From the NCBI GenBank assembly GCA_023014365.1, contig JAEBUN010000085.1:1-59085 (forward strand): a stretch of DNA of 59,085 bases, written 5' to 3'. The notes beneath the pieces are model-generated. The model saw only the letters and a program-made list of their open reading frames with translations. It was not told the DNA's origin and did not search any database. Source of the DNA: Lepiota brunneoincarnata. Lineage: Eukaryota; Basidiomycota; Agaricomycetes; Agaricales; Agaricaceae. Each line of letters starts with the position of its first letter. Positions within the stretch are counted from its first letter, which is position 1. Both the position numbers and the translations under genes were made by a program. Below, one piece after another: positions 46,301 to 56,689 of this stretch.

Positions 46301-47000
46301 GTTTGCATACAATAACGCCCCTAGTGCCACTACCGGTATCTCCCCGTTCTTCGCTAACAAAGGATACCATCCGAATATCACAGTTCACCCTGAACGCGAC
46401 CTCGCCTCCACCCGGGCCCGCCATTTTGCTGTTGATCTCGACGACCTACACACCACCTTGAAGTCTGAGATAGCATTAGCCCAGCAACGCTATCAGGCCT
46501 CCGCCGACGCCCGCCAACTCCCCGCCCCGGACTTCAAGGTTGGACAAAAGGTATTCGTGAAAGCCCAATTCTTCCGCACCACCCGTCCTTCCAAAAAACT
46601 CTCCGAAAAGTTCCTTGGGCCTTATGAGATCATTGCACAAGCAGGTACCCATTCCTTTACACTCCGACTTCCTGATTCCATGCGTGGGGTACACCCCGTC
46701 TTCCATGTTTCCATGCTCGAACCGGCTACCCCTAACACCATACCCACCCGATCGGACCCGCCACCTGCGCCAGTTTCTATTGACGGTGAACCAGAATACG
46801 AGATTGCCCGCATCGTCGATTCGAAGATTGATCGGCGCCGTGCATGCAAGCTCCTCTATAAAGTCATCTGGTTAGGTTATGAAGATACTGAAGAAGAATC
46901 CTCGTGGTTACCGGCAACCGAGCTTGAACACGCTACCGATCTAGTAGAGGCTTTCCACTCCTCTTACCCCTCTAAGCCTAGTCCCCTCCATTCACTCTGA
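43392..47000 (+). CDS. pol: Gypsy Pol: PR-RT-RH-IN-chromodomain
   Basis: The ATG-started frame has 1202 codons, but the same frame is open from about 43139, so translation probably enters from Gag. Protease DSG at 20-22. RT with VLFVKKKDGSLRLCVDFR and YLDD at 399-402. RNase H has VETDASDYALAA and NKELLAIFEAF, but the third acidic position, Asp in TDHKNLEYF, is Asn617 here (AAC). Integrase: HVLAGH and C809-x2-C812 zinc site, then D845, D905 and E941, 35 residues between the last two (DD35E). The chromodomain (about 1134-1195: EYEIARIVDSK, YKVIWLGYED, SSWLPATEL) may target histone marks. No stop or frameshift occurs. Except for Asn617 it looks functional. Confidence 0.95.
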   Translation: MDNVVSSDFSSLSPFKALVDSGSTHCFVDSSFVRSDSIPTSSIPAIELRLFDRTSNAYITELVQLPVSFPSGESIILDTYVTWLNSSCSVVLGHNWLTRYNPLIDWALGSITFWPSLLENPASVSTCIAPASAPLMAAPDTPDLGSPPLSGTSSQSAPIAKPHVPLINAPAFVRAAKLPGSQQFRINLSAASASAASSSVSEDPTNLSSIPEEYHEFADVFSKSRADTLAPHRPYNLQINLEDGGQPPVGTIYSLSQSELGALRDFIDEHLSIGFIRPSTSPHGAPVLFVKKKDGSLRLCVDFRGLNRITKKDRYPLPLISDLLDSPRKARIYTKIDLHHAYHLVRVADGDEWKTAFWTCYGSFEWMVMPFGLTNAPATFQRFMNDIFKDMLDVCITIYLDDILIYSDNHSIHRDQVKEVLKRLRQHGLYARPDKCQFHSDTVEYLGYILSPDGLRMDQSKVKTIQEWPEPKKVKDIQSFLGFANFYRRFIHGYSDIVVPLTHLTRKDVKWNFTNECREAFSSLKEAFISAPVLTPWTPDAQIIVETDASDYALAAILSIIADDGEVHPIAFHSRTFNTAELNYDTHNKELLAIFEAFHIWRHYLEGAPLTIDVVTNHKNLEYFCTTKILTCRQARWSEFLSQFHLIIRFRPGRLSTKPDALTRRWDVYPKGGNSDYASVNPHNFRPVFTHEQLVASVHATTLYAPSLRAAVVMDLDQLHRDILAALPADPTASAHHASPEGHWSVNDKGFLLLDDRIYVPDADNLRLWVLQYKHDHVLAGHFGQNKTLELIRREYTWPSVRTFVKDFCKSCVTCMRSKPQRHRPYGLLKQLPIPERPWNSISMDFIKKLPASSGYDAILVIVDRLTKQSLFIPTYDTVTSSDLARLFVLHVFSKHGVPKHVTSDRGSEFVSHFFHSLGQALDMKLHFTSGYHPEGDGQTERTNQTLEQYLRVYCNYQQDNWSKLLPLAEFAYNNAPSATTGISPFFANKGYHPNITVHPERDLASTRARHFAVDLDDLHTTLKSEIALAQQRYQASADARQLPAPDFKVGQKVFVKAQFFRTTRPSKKLSEKFLGPYEIIAQAGTHSFTLRLPDSMRGVHPVFHVSMLEPATPNTIPTRSDPPPAPVSIDGEPEYEIARIVDSKIDRRRACKLLYKVIWLGYEDTEEESSWLPATELEHATDLVEAFHSSYPSKPSPLHSL

Positions 47001-47059
47001 ATCTTCTGCTGACCACCCACCACACCAAGAAACAAAAAATATTATTGGACATGTACAAA

Positions 47060-48196
47060 CTACTTGTCCGTATCGTTCCCAGAGGTACGGGGCGGCGCCG
47101 CCGCGTCCTCCATCATACCTCGCACCTCCTCCTCCGAAATGCCCCCGATGCTCTCCGACTCCGACTCCTCCGTCTCCGTAATACCCCTACTCAGCCAATC
47201 ACCATCCACCTGCGCTTCCCAATGCCGCAGCTGTTCGTAGCGGCCAGCCATCAATTCGAACTTATCCACCCTCTCCCCCAACCGAGCGATGGCCCGTTCG
47301 AGCCGCACCTCCATGATATTCACCCGCTTGAGGGTCTTCTGGTGCCCCTCCTCGATGAGTCGCTTCAGCTCTACATGATCTTTTGGTCAGCAAACCTCGC
47401 AGCCAGAAACCCCTACTCACCTTCAAATTGGTGGTCCGGCATACCTCTGGCCCCGCTCGGCTCCATCTCTTCTTGACCCCCGCATCGTTTCTTCATTTTG
47501 CTACACCGTCGGCAACTCCTAGTGTTGCTGGGACCTTTGTCAGCATTTATCATCGTTGGAATTCTTGTAGTTACTTACCCGCTGGCAATCTCACACCGGA
47601 CCTCATCCCTGCTGGCATCTCCAGCACGGGTTATCGCCCCCAAATACGTGTTTGTTGCCCCGCCGCGGGGCCGCCCTCGCCTTCCCCTTCCCCTTTCCCC
47701 TTCCCTTCGCATCCGAGTCTTCGGACTCCTCCTCCTCCTCCTCTTCATCCCTCGCCGCGTCTTCGCCCATGTAATTCGGGTCAGACTCTTCCTGGTCGAT
47801 TTCCATGGGCTGCTCGGGCAGGCGGCTAGACGAAGCCATCGTGGTCATCGCAACGAGTCGGGCCCGGATTGCCCGACGTTCATCCTCAGCAGCTTCCTCT
47901 TGCTGCCGCCTGATCTCTTCCGCCCGTCGCTCCCTAGCCCGCTCCTCCGCTTGCCGCTGGCGCAGTTTGATCATACGTCGCCGGTCTTCCTCTTGACACT
48001 CTGCCGCCAACCGCTGTTCCTCCTCTTGTCGTTCCTCCTCTTGCCGTTCCTCCTCTCGCCGTTCCTCCTCTCGCCGTTCCTCCTCTTCCAACCTCTCGAT
48101 CTCCTTCCGCATCCACTCCTCCTGCTCCGCCTTTTCCCTCAGCAACTGCGCCTTGCGCTCCGCCGCGGTTGGTTGTCGAGACGATTGACTGCTCAT
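47060..48196 (-). CDS. Antisense spliced gene inside the gypsy: six-Cys coiled-coil protein
   Basis: Starts at ATG 48196 near the 3' LTR and reads back toward integrase. Exon 1 (48196-47579) has a long Glu/Arg coiled coil (repeated EERREEE blocks), an acidic tract and a basic GRGKGKGKARAAPRRG, then CWRC. Intron 1 (47578-47528) and intron 2 (47420-47371) have GT..AG ends of 50-51 nt. The cysteines are CWRCQQ..CEIASG..SCRRCSKMKKRC, a hexacysteine, zinc-cluster-like array. Exon 3 (47370-47060) encodes a second coiled coil (KRLIEEGHQKTLKRVNIMEV) and an acidic end. One extra G near 47604 breaks the frame between CQQ and the next Cys. Similar Cys-rich proteins are common, from memory, in basidiomycete repeat regions. 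Its role is unknown; DNA or RNA binding is plausible. Confidence 0.65.
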
Positions 48197-48328
48197 GGTG
48201 GTAGGAGGTCAAGTTGTGTATTTTCGGACCGAGCCAGTTCACCGTTTTTTATACCCTGCCGGAATTTTCCGATGGGCCCCGGCCGAGGCCGCCTTGGGCC
48301 TTGAGGCTCGGCCCTAAAGGGGGGGCAC

Positions 48329-48992
48329 TGTCATATCCATGCCAACTCAGAGTCTAATCACTTAAACTTCGGCTTCTCGATTCCACGTGTGCTCCACACA
48401 ACAACCCTCTGCCCTCCGACTCGGCCCCGACTTGCTCCGACCGCAACCCACTGCCCCAATCACGCGACCACCTCCACACGTGCCATGGTCACCTGACCCT
48501 TGGTGTCTCTAGTTCCAGTCTCCATTTCCCGTCCGTAGTCACGATACGTTATTGGTCTCCATACCTGTACCGGTTTCCATTCCATTCGTAACCTGTTCGT
48601 AATCCAGTTGTAACTATATCGGCCTCCGCTTCGCTCCGCACGTAATCAGTACAAGTCATAGTTTGTAAGGCCAGTAGTATATATACTGTAGGTACTTGGC
48701 TTGTACTCCTCAGTCTGATAATCAATTCGAGCAGCGGACCAGCTCCCTGTTCTCTATCCTCTCCTCTCTTCTGCCTCGCTCCGCTTTGGCCCCGACTTCC
48801 TGAAATACGGACTAGGACAGTAGGAGGGCACAGCACATACGCTGAGGCTGCAAGTCCAACCCCCCCGCCCGACGTACTCCGCCTCGGTCCCGAAGTCTAC
48901 GTACTGACTTCGCCCTGTCCCCCAGGTTACCTTATATCAAGGTTACCACCCCGACCCTCCACCTCAGGTCCCGACCCGCACCGGCTCTAACA
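48329..48992 (+). repeat. 3' LTR of the gypsy element
   Basis: 664 bp, nearly the same as the 5' LTR; most differences I see are C/T or G/A. Confidence 0.95.
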
Positions 48993-49004
48993 CCTAACAC
49001 CACC

Positions 49005-49529
49005 CACCACCCCATGCTGGCTTTTTTCTCACTGTTGCTTTCCTTGACTTGTTGTTGCCTTATCCATCACTCATTGATTAGACACCCCCCTCTTTCTTTT
49101 TCCAACCAGACTGATTCACCTCACTCATGCCACCCCAAAATTGCCACCCATGCCACCTAACCCAATACCATTCAGCACTTCCATTATGTCGAATATCTAT
49201 TATCACTTAATTTTTGTCAAGCAATCAATCCATGGAAATGTTCTTATTTAGTCTCATGCCATGCCACTGCTCTGCAATTGCTTGCTATCCACTTCCGAGC
49301 CCAGCATTCTATGCCTCCGTGATCCTTGGATCCTAAGGGCCCCTCTGACATGCTTCCCAAATACACGAGCAGAGCTATATAGGATGATGGACCAACCCAG
49401 CGGGCCCACTGAGTCCCACTCGCTCAATACAATGTATGTTTCAGTGGGCCTGCTGAGCCCCACTCACTCAATACTATGTATGTCTTCGCTGGCCCCACTC
49501 ACTCGATACACTGTAGGTTGACTATGTGC
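49005..49529. repeat. Right end of the TIR element with subterminal repeats
   Basis: From about 49415 to 49513, three tandem units of 34-38 bp of the type CCCACTCACTCAATACTATG precede the terminal GTAGGTTGACTATGTGC. The same unit occurs twice at 37413-37490 and 54490-54560. Such arrays often bind transposase. 49005-49400 holds no clear gene. Confidence 0.65.
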
Positions 49530-50042
49530 GGCAGAGGGGGTGAAAAAAGTCAATTGAATGGAGGAAGACAGGCAGCTGATGCAAGAACAATGGTCACCCC
49601 ATCATATTAGCTTCCCAAGATACAAAATATAATAATATGGACAATATATATATATATACTGTAGAATGAATTGGGAGAGAAAGCAAATCAATGGCTGCTA
49701 ATTCAATCAGAGCTTTGATCATTGGGACTCCTGTGCATCAACATTATCCCCCAATGTCTTACATTTCTTGCCATGCAGCATACTAATATTTGCTGCCATT
49801 GGCAAAGAAGAGTCCATAAGCTGGGGGCTACACTGTGGCATATGGGATGACTCAGCAAGGGGCTTGACAGGAGATGCATTGTTTATTTCACAATCAGCTT
49901 GTGACTGTGAGCAGGTCCAGGGCCAGGCAATGAAAGACCTAGGGGGAGCCAACAGTGTGACATCCCGTGTAACATTTTCCTGGGAATTCAGGGGTATAGG
50001 AGCAATGAGTTGTACCCCTGGCATAATCATTTCTGATGCAGG
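49530..50042. other. AT-rich spacer
   Basis: (TA)n runs near 49645-49662. The plus-strand frame 49768-50046 has no known motif. Confidence 0.4.
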
Positions 50043-52558
50043 CTAGTTACTATGAAGAGTGCTGGCAAGGCCTTCAGTAATATCACTCATGATGACTTTT
50101 GCCACCTTGAGGGTGGCAGTACCAGAGGTGGCAGAGGCAGCCACCTCAGCAGGTCCCATGTTGGAGGTGGCTGGGAGGGGGATGGATGCAAGTGTGTCCT
50201 GTGACAGGGCCAGGATATTTTCAGTAGGGTGGGACAACTCTGCTGCAGTTGGATTCACAAAATGAGCTGGGGGGGGACTGAGCGATAGTATGCAGTCAGG
50301 GATGGGATCCATGGTTGTAATGGAGCTAGGAGAGTCAGTTGAGGAGTTTGAGGTACTATTACCCAGCACAGTGGAGGGTGGGTCTTCTGTGGCAGGCATT
50401 GACAATGGATGCCAGTTGAAGCATGGATGACCTTGGCAAGACCTTAACAGAGAGCATGGGTGAAGATGGGGATGAATCCCCAGTTGTTTGGATCTCAGAT
50501 GCAGCAATGCTTGCCACAGTTGTTACCTGGGTTAGGGGTTCGCTCTTGAGTAGCACGGTGTTCGAGGCAAGATGTCTATACAGACTTGGTCTTGTCCTAC
50601 TAGGCGTGACTTAGAGATGATGGAGCACTATAGTCCAGCCCATTTTAAGGGCAAAGAGGTATAGGAGGCAAGAACTGTATAACACTAAGATAAGGATACA
50701 AGGTACAGTATGGTATCCTTATATACTACTATGTGTGGCTATGCTCTTACTATATATATCTGGACCCAGGTAAAGTGAGTCATACTGAGTCAAAGTCTTA
50801 TCTATCTAACTATAGATTGTTCTGATGTGCACTTCTGATTGTTTCAGAGTGACAGTTCTTCTATCTATTTATATACTAGGTGCTTCTGATAAGAGTTCCT
50901 TCTGGACAGGTTTCTGATTGAGGAATTCTGATAACAACAGTGGCATCAGAGGCAGCAGCATCAGAAGGGGTGGCATTGGAGGGGGCAGCATTGGAGGGAG
51001 CAGCATCACATGGGCTGGCAAGTGGTATTGGGTTGGCATCACCTATGGCAGCAAGGTTGGAGCCAGCGGCATCGTTTGTCACTGGAATGGTTTGGATCAG
51101 TCACTGGATATAAAGATGGTGTTTTCTGGTACCTGGTATCCTGTCCAATGGTCCTGGTTGACTGTTCCCACTGTGCTCAAGCAATGACATTGAGGGCACT
51201 CCAACAGGGCTGGACTTTGCCAATTGACCCCTCCATGGCATCTCATTGTTAGGGGACTGGTTGCACCCCTTAGGCATTGCTTCTGGGGTGGTCATGGACA
51301 GCAATGGGGTGCACACAACAACATCAACTTCCATGGCTGCTGGACTTGCCACCATGTCTGGCACAATTGATTCAGTGGCAGCAGTTTTTGACCCTGCAGT
51401 GGCAACAGGCACCTCCACCAGCATTGATCTGATATAGAACCTTGCTTTGGACACATTGCAGGCATGCTGTGTCAAATAGCTGGCTGGTCAGCTGTGGAAT
51501 GTGATAGGGCTGGCTACCTTGTGGTACTGCCAGCCTACATTGGGCCCATGGTGGCCTGTTAGATTGTTGTGGTCCATCCATTTCCATGTCTGTAATGGTC
51601 TGGCAGTGCGGCACAGCATTTACCTTTGTTGTTTGACGGAAGGGGTGGTGGTGATTCTGATGGCTTGTAGGAGTCAGATGTTGAGCTTGGTGTGTCAGCT
51701 GACAATACAGCAATTGGAGGTCTTGATGCTGTGGCCCAATGTGCTTGCCCAGCCACCAACGTTTCAGGCATTTTCAATCTTGGTCGCTCTGACACACTGG
51801 ACTTGTCCAGCTGCCGAAGTTTCCAGAATGTTGTTGGCAGGCATGCTGACTGGCGGCAGAGCGCATTGCATTGCTTGCTCTTCACTGTGTGGGCTGGCAA
51901 AGTTGGTGCCCAGTTGTGCACTTGTTCCTGGTGCTGGCTTGATTGGTCCTGGAAATGTTGCTTGGTCAGAGTTTGCCTTCATGGCATCACCTTGGCTGGA
52001 GGTGGTTGTAGCCCCTTGTCCCTGCAAATGTCCACTGACTTGTCCCATCTGCTTTTTTCCAAGTGTGGCTAAGTAAATCCTGTGCAGCCAAGAAACAATT
52101 CATCGGCACGCACCATTTTATTGGCACTCTTCTTTGTGACCTTCTTGTCATATTTTTCAAGTGCATTTAGCTGATCCATATTAAATGTTGGATTGCTGCC
52201 TTGGCCATGCCAGGCAACAATGAATTCGAGAAGGAATTGATGTTTTTTGAAAGTGGCACAAATTGCCGGCTTGTTACTTTTTGTATGTGCAAATGTCTTC
52301 TGCTGTATGTGGCTTGCCAATTGATGCAATATCATAATTCTAGCATGAACTACATACCATCTCTTCCAGGTATATCTCCATCATTTCTGTGACCTGGCTG
52401 TTATGCAGCGCCTGCCAGACATTGCTCTCATACTTTTCCAAGGCCAACATGATCTCCTTTGCAGTGGGTGTAGTCATGTTAAAAATGGCTTTGATGACAA
52501 AGGTTTGATCACACAACATGAATGTTCTGATAGGCTGAGGAATATGCAAGGGAAACAA
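50043..52558 (-). pseudogene. Unrecognised minus-strand gene, Ser/Pro/Ala-rich
   Basis: From 52558 the minus strand reads FNMTTPTAKEIMLALEKYES and TEMMEIYLEEM, then (52335-52069) HQFLLEFIVAWHGQGSNP and LNALEKYDKKVTKKSANK. Further frames (51921-50043) are Ser/Pro/Thr/Ala-rich with a repetitive SNAAPSNATPSDAAAS stretch (50940-51010). Stops separate the frames; some may be introns. It is divergent from the plus-strand gene at 52.7-53.5 kb. No domain recognised. Confidence 0.35.
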
Positions 52559-52600
52559 TGTGTTGTTTGGATGTGCCTGAAAAAATTTCCAATCCCAGAC

Positions 52601-54572
52601 ATGTGATCAGTCCAAAACGCAATGCTTACTAATCACCAACTTCCATAAAATTGCCTTATTTTATACAGATATAGCCGCAATTCCAATCACTACAACAATA
52701 TCACTTGTTCTGTCTGTGGCATTCCGCTGGGCCATCTCTCATGAATCCTTTCCCACCTGTCAATACTGAACAACTTGACACTCTATTGCCATCCAAACAT
52801 CCAGCAAACAATAATTTGCAAGATCTTCTTATTCCCAGCTATATGACTAATGCTGCTGAGCTTGCTCACAAAAATGTCAAGATGCAAGAACCATTCGGCC
52901 TTCAGGACATTAAACCAATGGTATGTTATTGTTCTATTAAGACCTGCTACATTGTATTGCACATCTGTCACTGCACCTGCATTGTGCCAATTAGGCAGCA
53001 ATGCATGTGCTCCTGCCAAAAATGCCTGCATGGCTGCTGGCCATGCATTGCCACAAAGGGGCCCAATGTTGCCAGCCCTGACCAAATTGCCAAATGCTAC
53101 CCCACCAACACCTTCCCAATAGCAACATCCCCCTTGCCGGCAATCTGGCTTTTGTCTTGCTAAATGTTTTTATGTTAGCTGGTTTCAAAAGAGGATCTAC
53201 TATATTGACTAATAGGCCGCAGCAACATAATGGCTCCGGCAGTGCCAGTAAGCTGCTAGCCCCTACCAAACTTCTTCAGGACCCTTACCTGCCCGATGTC
53301 TGTGTCACCAGAGCCTCTTGGAGCGTGAGCTCTTTGCCAGGCATGCCGAAGTCAAAGCCCTCTAACACCATCTCAGCCTGAGTTACAAGGATGTGGCACA
53401 CAGGCTGTACCATTCAGAGCTGCAATGGCTCACTGTCCAGGACCAAGCCTACAAAAGATTGTTAAGCTTACACCAGCATGCCAATGAACTCATTGAAGAA
53501 GATATCACCCAGAAAATCTCAAATATTGACAATGGGCAATAATTCCATCATGCGGTCTTCCCCACTCCCAATGTTGAGCTCTAGTAACATAATTACTTAT
53601 GTTATATATTAAAATTGTAATATTGTTCTTTCCCACTCCAGATTATTCACTATCATGCAGCCTTCCTGCTGCTCATTGAATCCTGTGTCATATACATTCA
53701 GCACATTTTATGGCAGTTTTAGTGTTGGCCCTGCATTTGGCCCATGTATTAATTATACAACTAGGATACTGGCAATATGTGTGCTGCTCATTTTGGCTTC
53801 ATCAACTTTACATTCCAAACATGTTCGCTATCCATGTCAGTTGATCACTAGGCACCCACTACACTATTCTAGCACTACAACCTCACTCAATACCGGTGTA
53901 CCACAGCCAGCCCCGGCACAGCCAACATTCCTCACAATGTATGTTTTTCACTTTGACCCCATGGACCTTGGTCTGGTATTCCTCCTGCCCTTTGCCAACC
54001 CATCCTTCAGCACATGTATCACATCCGGCATTAGCCTCCTGCCCAGCACATTGCATTGGCTTTTGCCATTGACATTTTGCCAACTTACATCCCAGCAATT
54101 CTTGAAACGATGCTGGCTGACTGCCAGCTGGCCTCGGCACAAGTTACGTCTCACAGAATGTATGGCTGGTGGTGTGCTGTCATATGAACCATTGTAGTAC
54201 CCATGCCACTGTTTGCCACCCCATTGTCTAGCACATGTATCACATCCGGCATTCAATTTGTCAATATTTCCAGCATTCGTGAATATATCATACTCGTCAC
54301 TTTGCCACATACATTCTAATATGGAAGGATGGTTATATCTAGGTTGTGCCAGCCCACCCCTCCCAGATTGCCACTTTCCACTCCCTAACCCGGAATTTCT
54401 AGTACCTGTGATCCTGACCTCTTAGGACTTCTTTGACTGTGGGATAAGACCTGGGCATGAAGATTTATGGTGAGGTAGTAGAGCCAGTGGGCCTGCTGGC
54501 TCCCATTCACTTGATACAGTGTATGCGTTTGCTGTTCCCACTTGCTCAATACAATGTAGGTTGACTATGTGC
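52601..54572 (+). repeat. 2-kb inverted repeat, right copy
   Basis: Inverted copy of 37396-39374, ending in GTAGGTTGACTATGTGC at 54572. Extra decay compared with the left copy. Confidence 0.85.
52739..53541 (+). pseudogene. Decayed copy of the TIR-element gene
   Basis: Opens with MNPFPPVNTEQLDTLLPSKH and PSYMTNAAELAHKNVKMQE, a GTATGT donor near 52921, then LAFVLLNVFMLAGFKRGS. At about 53313 one base is lost relative to the left copy, and at about 53362 CAA has become TAA. The end (AYKRLLSLHQHANELIEED-like) remains readable to 53541 in another frame. Confidence 0.65.
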
Positions 54573-56688
54573 CCATCCTCCATCTCTTCAATCATCATTC
54601 CTCCATGGACCACATTAATGCTACAGCTCTTTCTTTTGTGGATGATGGCCTTCTTATTGTGCAACACAAGGACTGGGCTGACAACTTGGCTGTTCTCCAC
54701 CAGGCTTATGCAGTCATTCACTCCTTGATGGACTCCCTTGGCTTGGTTCTGAAGCACTCCAAAACAGAGGTGTTCCACTTTTCCTGCTGCCACAACGATA
54801 TGGCTCCTCCTTTAGACCTTGGATTCGCTCCCTTCTCAGGTGACACTCCTCTGACTGCTAAACCAGTCTGGTGATACCTGGGCTTCTGGTTTGACTGGTG
54901 GCTGTCCTTCAATGCCCATGTATGGTTCTATTCTACCAAGGCCCTTACTACTGTGCATGCTATGGGGATGCTTGGTAACTCTGCCTGGGGCCTCACTGCA
55001 GACCAGAAGCGTCTCCTTTATCATTCCTGTGTAGTCCCTATCATGACTTATGGCTCTTCCTTGTGGTTCTTCCATAGTGCCCAAGTGAAGGGCCTCCTCT
55101 CTCTGCTCCAATGTGCTCAACGCAAGGCTAGCCTCTGGATCACAGATGCATTTAGGACCTCTCCTGTTGGGGGAGTCAATGCACTGGCTGGTCTTATCCC
55201 CCTCCACCTTCATCTTCGCAAACTGTGTGATAAAGCTGCCCTCTGCATTTTCAGGCTTCACCACACTCATGCCCTTCACTCCCTCCTGGATTGGTGCTCT
55301 ACCTCCACAGTCAAGCACCCACTGGCCATCTCCTTCCTTGCTCCAGGCATTTGCAGATGGACTGGTAGTGCTCTCCAGGACTTTGACAGGTTGGCTGCCA
55401 AGGCCACTGACCCTCTGATTCCTTTCCCTTTTGTTGGTAGACCAGGCCAATGCCTGCTTGACTTATATTCAGATAGGTTTTCCTTTCTCTCTCTTCCTCC
55501 TGGGTCCCACACACCTGTGGAGATTCAGCTCTTTCGCAGTAGGGTAGACACCATCATCTCCTCCTCCTCTTGTTCCCAGTTCTCTCCCTTAGTTTGCATT
55601 TATACCCACTCTCCCCTTCCCAATTCTGGGCTGTGCACATCAGCCTCAGTTGCTATCATCCTCTCTTCTTCCTCTATTTTTAGTGTATCTCTCTCCCCTG
55701 GTCAGGGTTGACACTCCTGTGCTGCCTTATTTGCCTTGCACTCTGGTTTATGTACTTCTCTCTCTCTTGTTGGTAATGCTTCAGATATTACTGTCCTTAT
55801 CTCTTCTTCTTCTTTTCCTTCTTGTAAAACCATCCTCAATCCCTCCCCCCACTCTGGACAGGCTCACTCTCTGGTGGTCATTAAGGCCTTATTCCCCTGG
55901 CTGGCAGCTTCTCCCTCCTGGACAGTCAAGTTTGTCTCTATCCCCTCCACATGGCAGCTCCCTGCCTTGGCTTCAGTCACTCATGAGGCCAAATCTGCAT
56001 GCTTCCCTGCTTCTGCAGCTTCTCCAACCACACTGGACTTCCTGCAGGCTCAGGCTTCTCTTACTGCATCTACTGAATGGCAGAAGGACTTTGCAGCCTC
56101 ATCCAAATACCGTGGCTCCTGATTTCTCACCATCTTTGATAAGAGCAACAAGCCCCTTGCCCCATCATCCCTACACCATGGAACTTGGCTCATCTTAACC
56201 ACCAAGGACCCACCATCTCTCACTGCTCACCTCACCTACTGTATTACCAGCCATGCCCCTATTGGGGAATACTGCCAGCAGTTCTTCTCTGATGAACCAG
56301 TCCAATGCCTATGTGGTGAACTCCTGGAGACCCAGGACCACATCCTCTATGACTGCCCCTACTTCTCAAGGACAAAGTCCAACCTTCAGCGCAACACTTC
56401 CCTGCTGCTCTCTGACCTAGTTCAGTTTCTCTGAGACAACCCAGCTGCCTTTGCCTTTCCTTCAAAGCCTACTGCTTCCCAAGGGACTCCTGCCTCCAAA
56501 GTGAGCCAACCACCCTCTTCTCCCTCTTCGTCACCTTCCCCCCCTCCCTTTACAGCCATACATAGTTTATCACATGGGGCCTCTGGCCCCATCTCTTTAG
56601 CTAATCCAATGTAGTAGATACTCACTGGTGCGGACTGCTAATGGGCTCCGCATAATAAATTGTTGATTTAAAAAAAAAAAAAAAAAAA
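54573..56688 (+). pseudogene. L1-like non-LTR retrotransposon 3' half
   Basis: RT sequence starts at once with NATALSFVDDGLLIVQ (FxDD motif), then GLVLKHSKTEVFHFS and WGLTADQKRLLYHSCVVPIM. A stop lies at 54872 and frames change near 55711 and 56122. The C-terminal end has HAPIGEYCQQF and CLCGELLETQDHILYDCPYF, the CCHC-like end of these ORF2 proteins. A 3' UTR with GGGCTCCGCATAATAAA leads to a poly(A) tail. The endonuclease and palm start are missing. The 5' break coincides with the TIR end at 54572. Confidence 0.8.
56670..56688 (+). other. Poly(A) tail of the non-LTR element
   Basis: 19 A residues at the 3' end, 18 nt after CATAATAAAT-like sequence, joining directly to a gypsy gag frame on the other strand. 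Confidence 0.9.
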
Positions 56689-56689
56689 C

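Larger units (their letters stand above)
41076..48992 (+). mobile_element. Complete Ty3/gypsy chromovirus, 7.9 kb
   Basis: LTRs 41076-41737 and 48329-48992 (TGTCATATCC..CTCTAACA) differ by only a few percent. The target duplication is CCTAA (41071-41075 and 48993-48997). Order: self-priming site, gag (with two frame breaks), pol open over 1202 codons, an antisense spliced gene, purine tract (AAAGGGGGGG, 48316-48325), 3' LTR. It is the youngest insertion of this nest. A C-terminal chromodomain places it among chromoviruses. Confidence 0.95.
37396..49529. mobile_element. Unknown TIR-type element, interrupted by three insertions
   Basis: The left end GCACATAGTCAACCTAC (37396) and the right end GTAGGTTGACTATGTGC (to 49529) are inverted repeats. 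Both are followed inward by short tandem blocks of the type CCCACTCACTCGATAC. Between them lie a 0.65-kb palindromic repeat, a KH-family solo LTR and a complete gypsy. Removing these leaves about 3.2 kb. No matching target duplication is visible next to the ends. A second copy of its left 2 kb, in inverted orientation, is at 52601-54572, so the pairing of ends could also be 37396 with 54572. Confidence 0.5.

Noticed and set aside
47498..48304. Plus-strand 268-codon frame rich in Leu/Pro/Ser
   Set aside because: It is the complement of the Glu/Arg coiled-coil gene on the minus strand, which has introns and cysteine motifs.
37396..54572. A giant Starship-like cargo element
   Set aside because: No tyrosine recombinase captain or fungal cargo genes are visible; the interior is made of nested retroelements.
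55736..56198. Plus-strand frames as RNase H of the L1-like element
   Set aside because: Low-complexity Ser/Leu/Pro sequence without the acidic residues of RNase H; only position suggests it.
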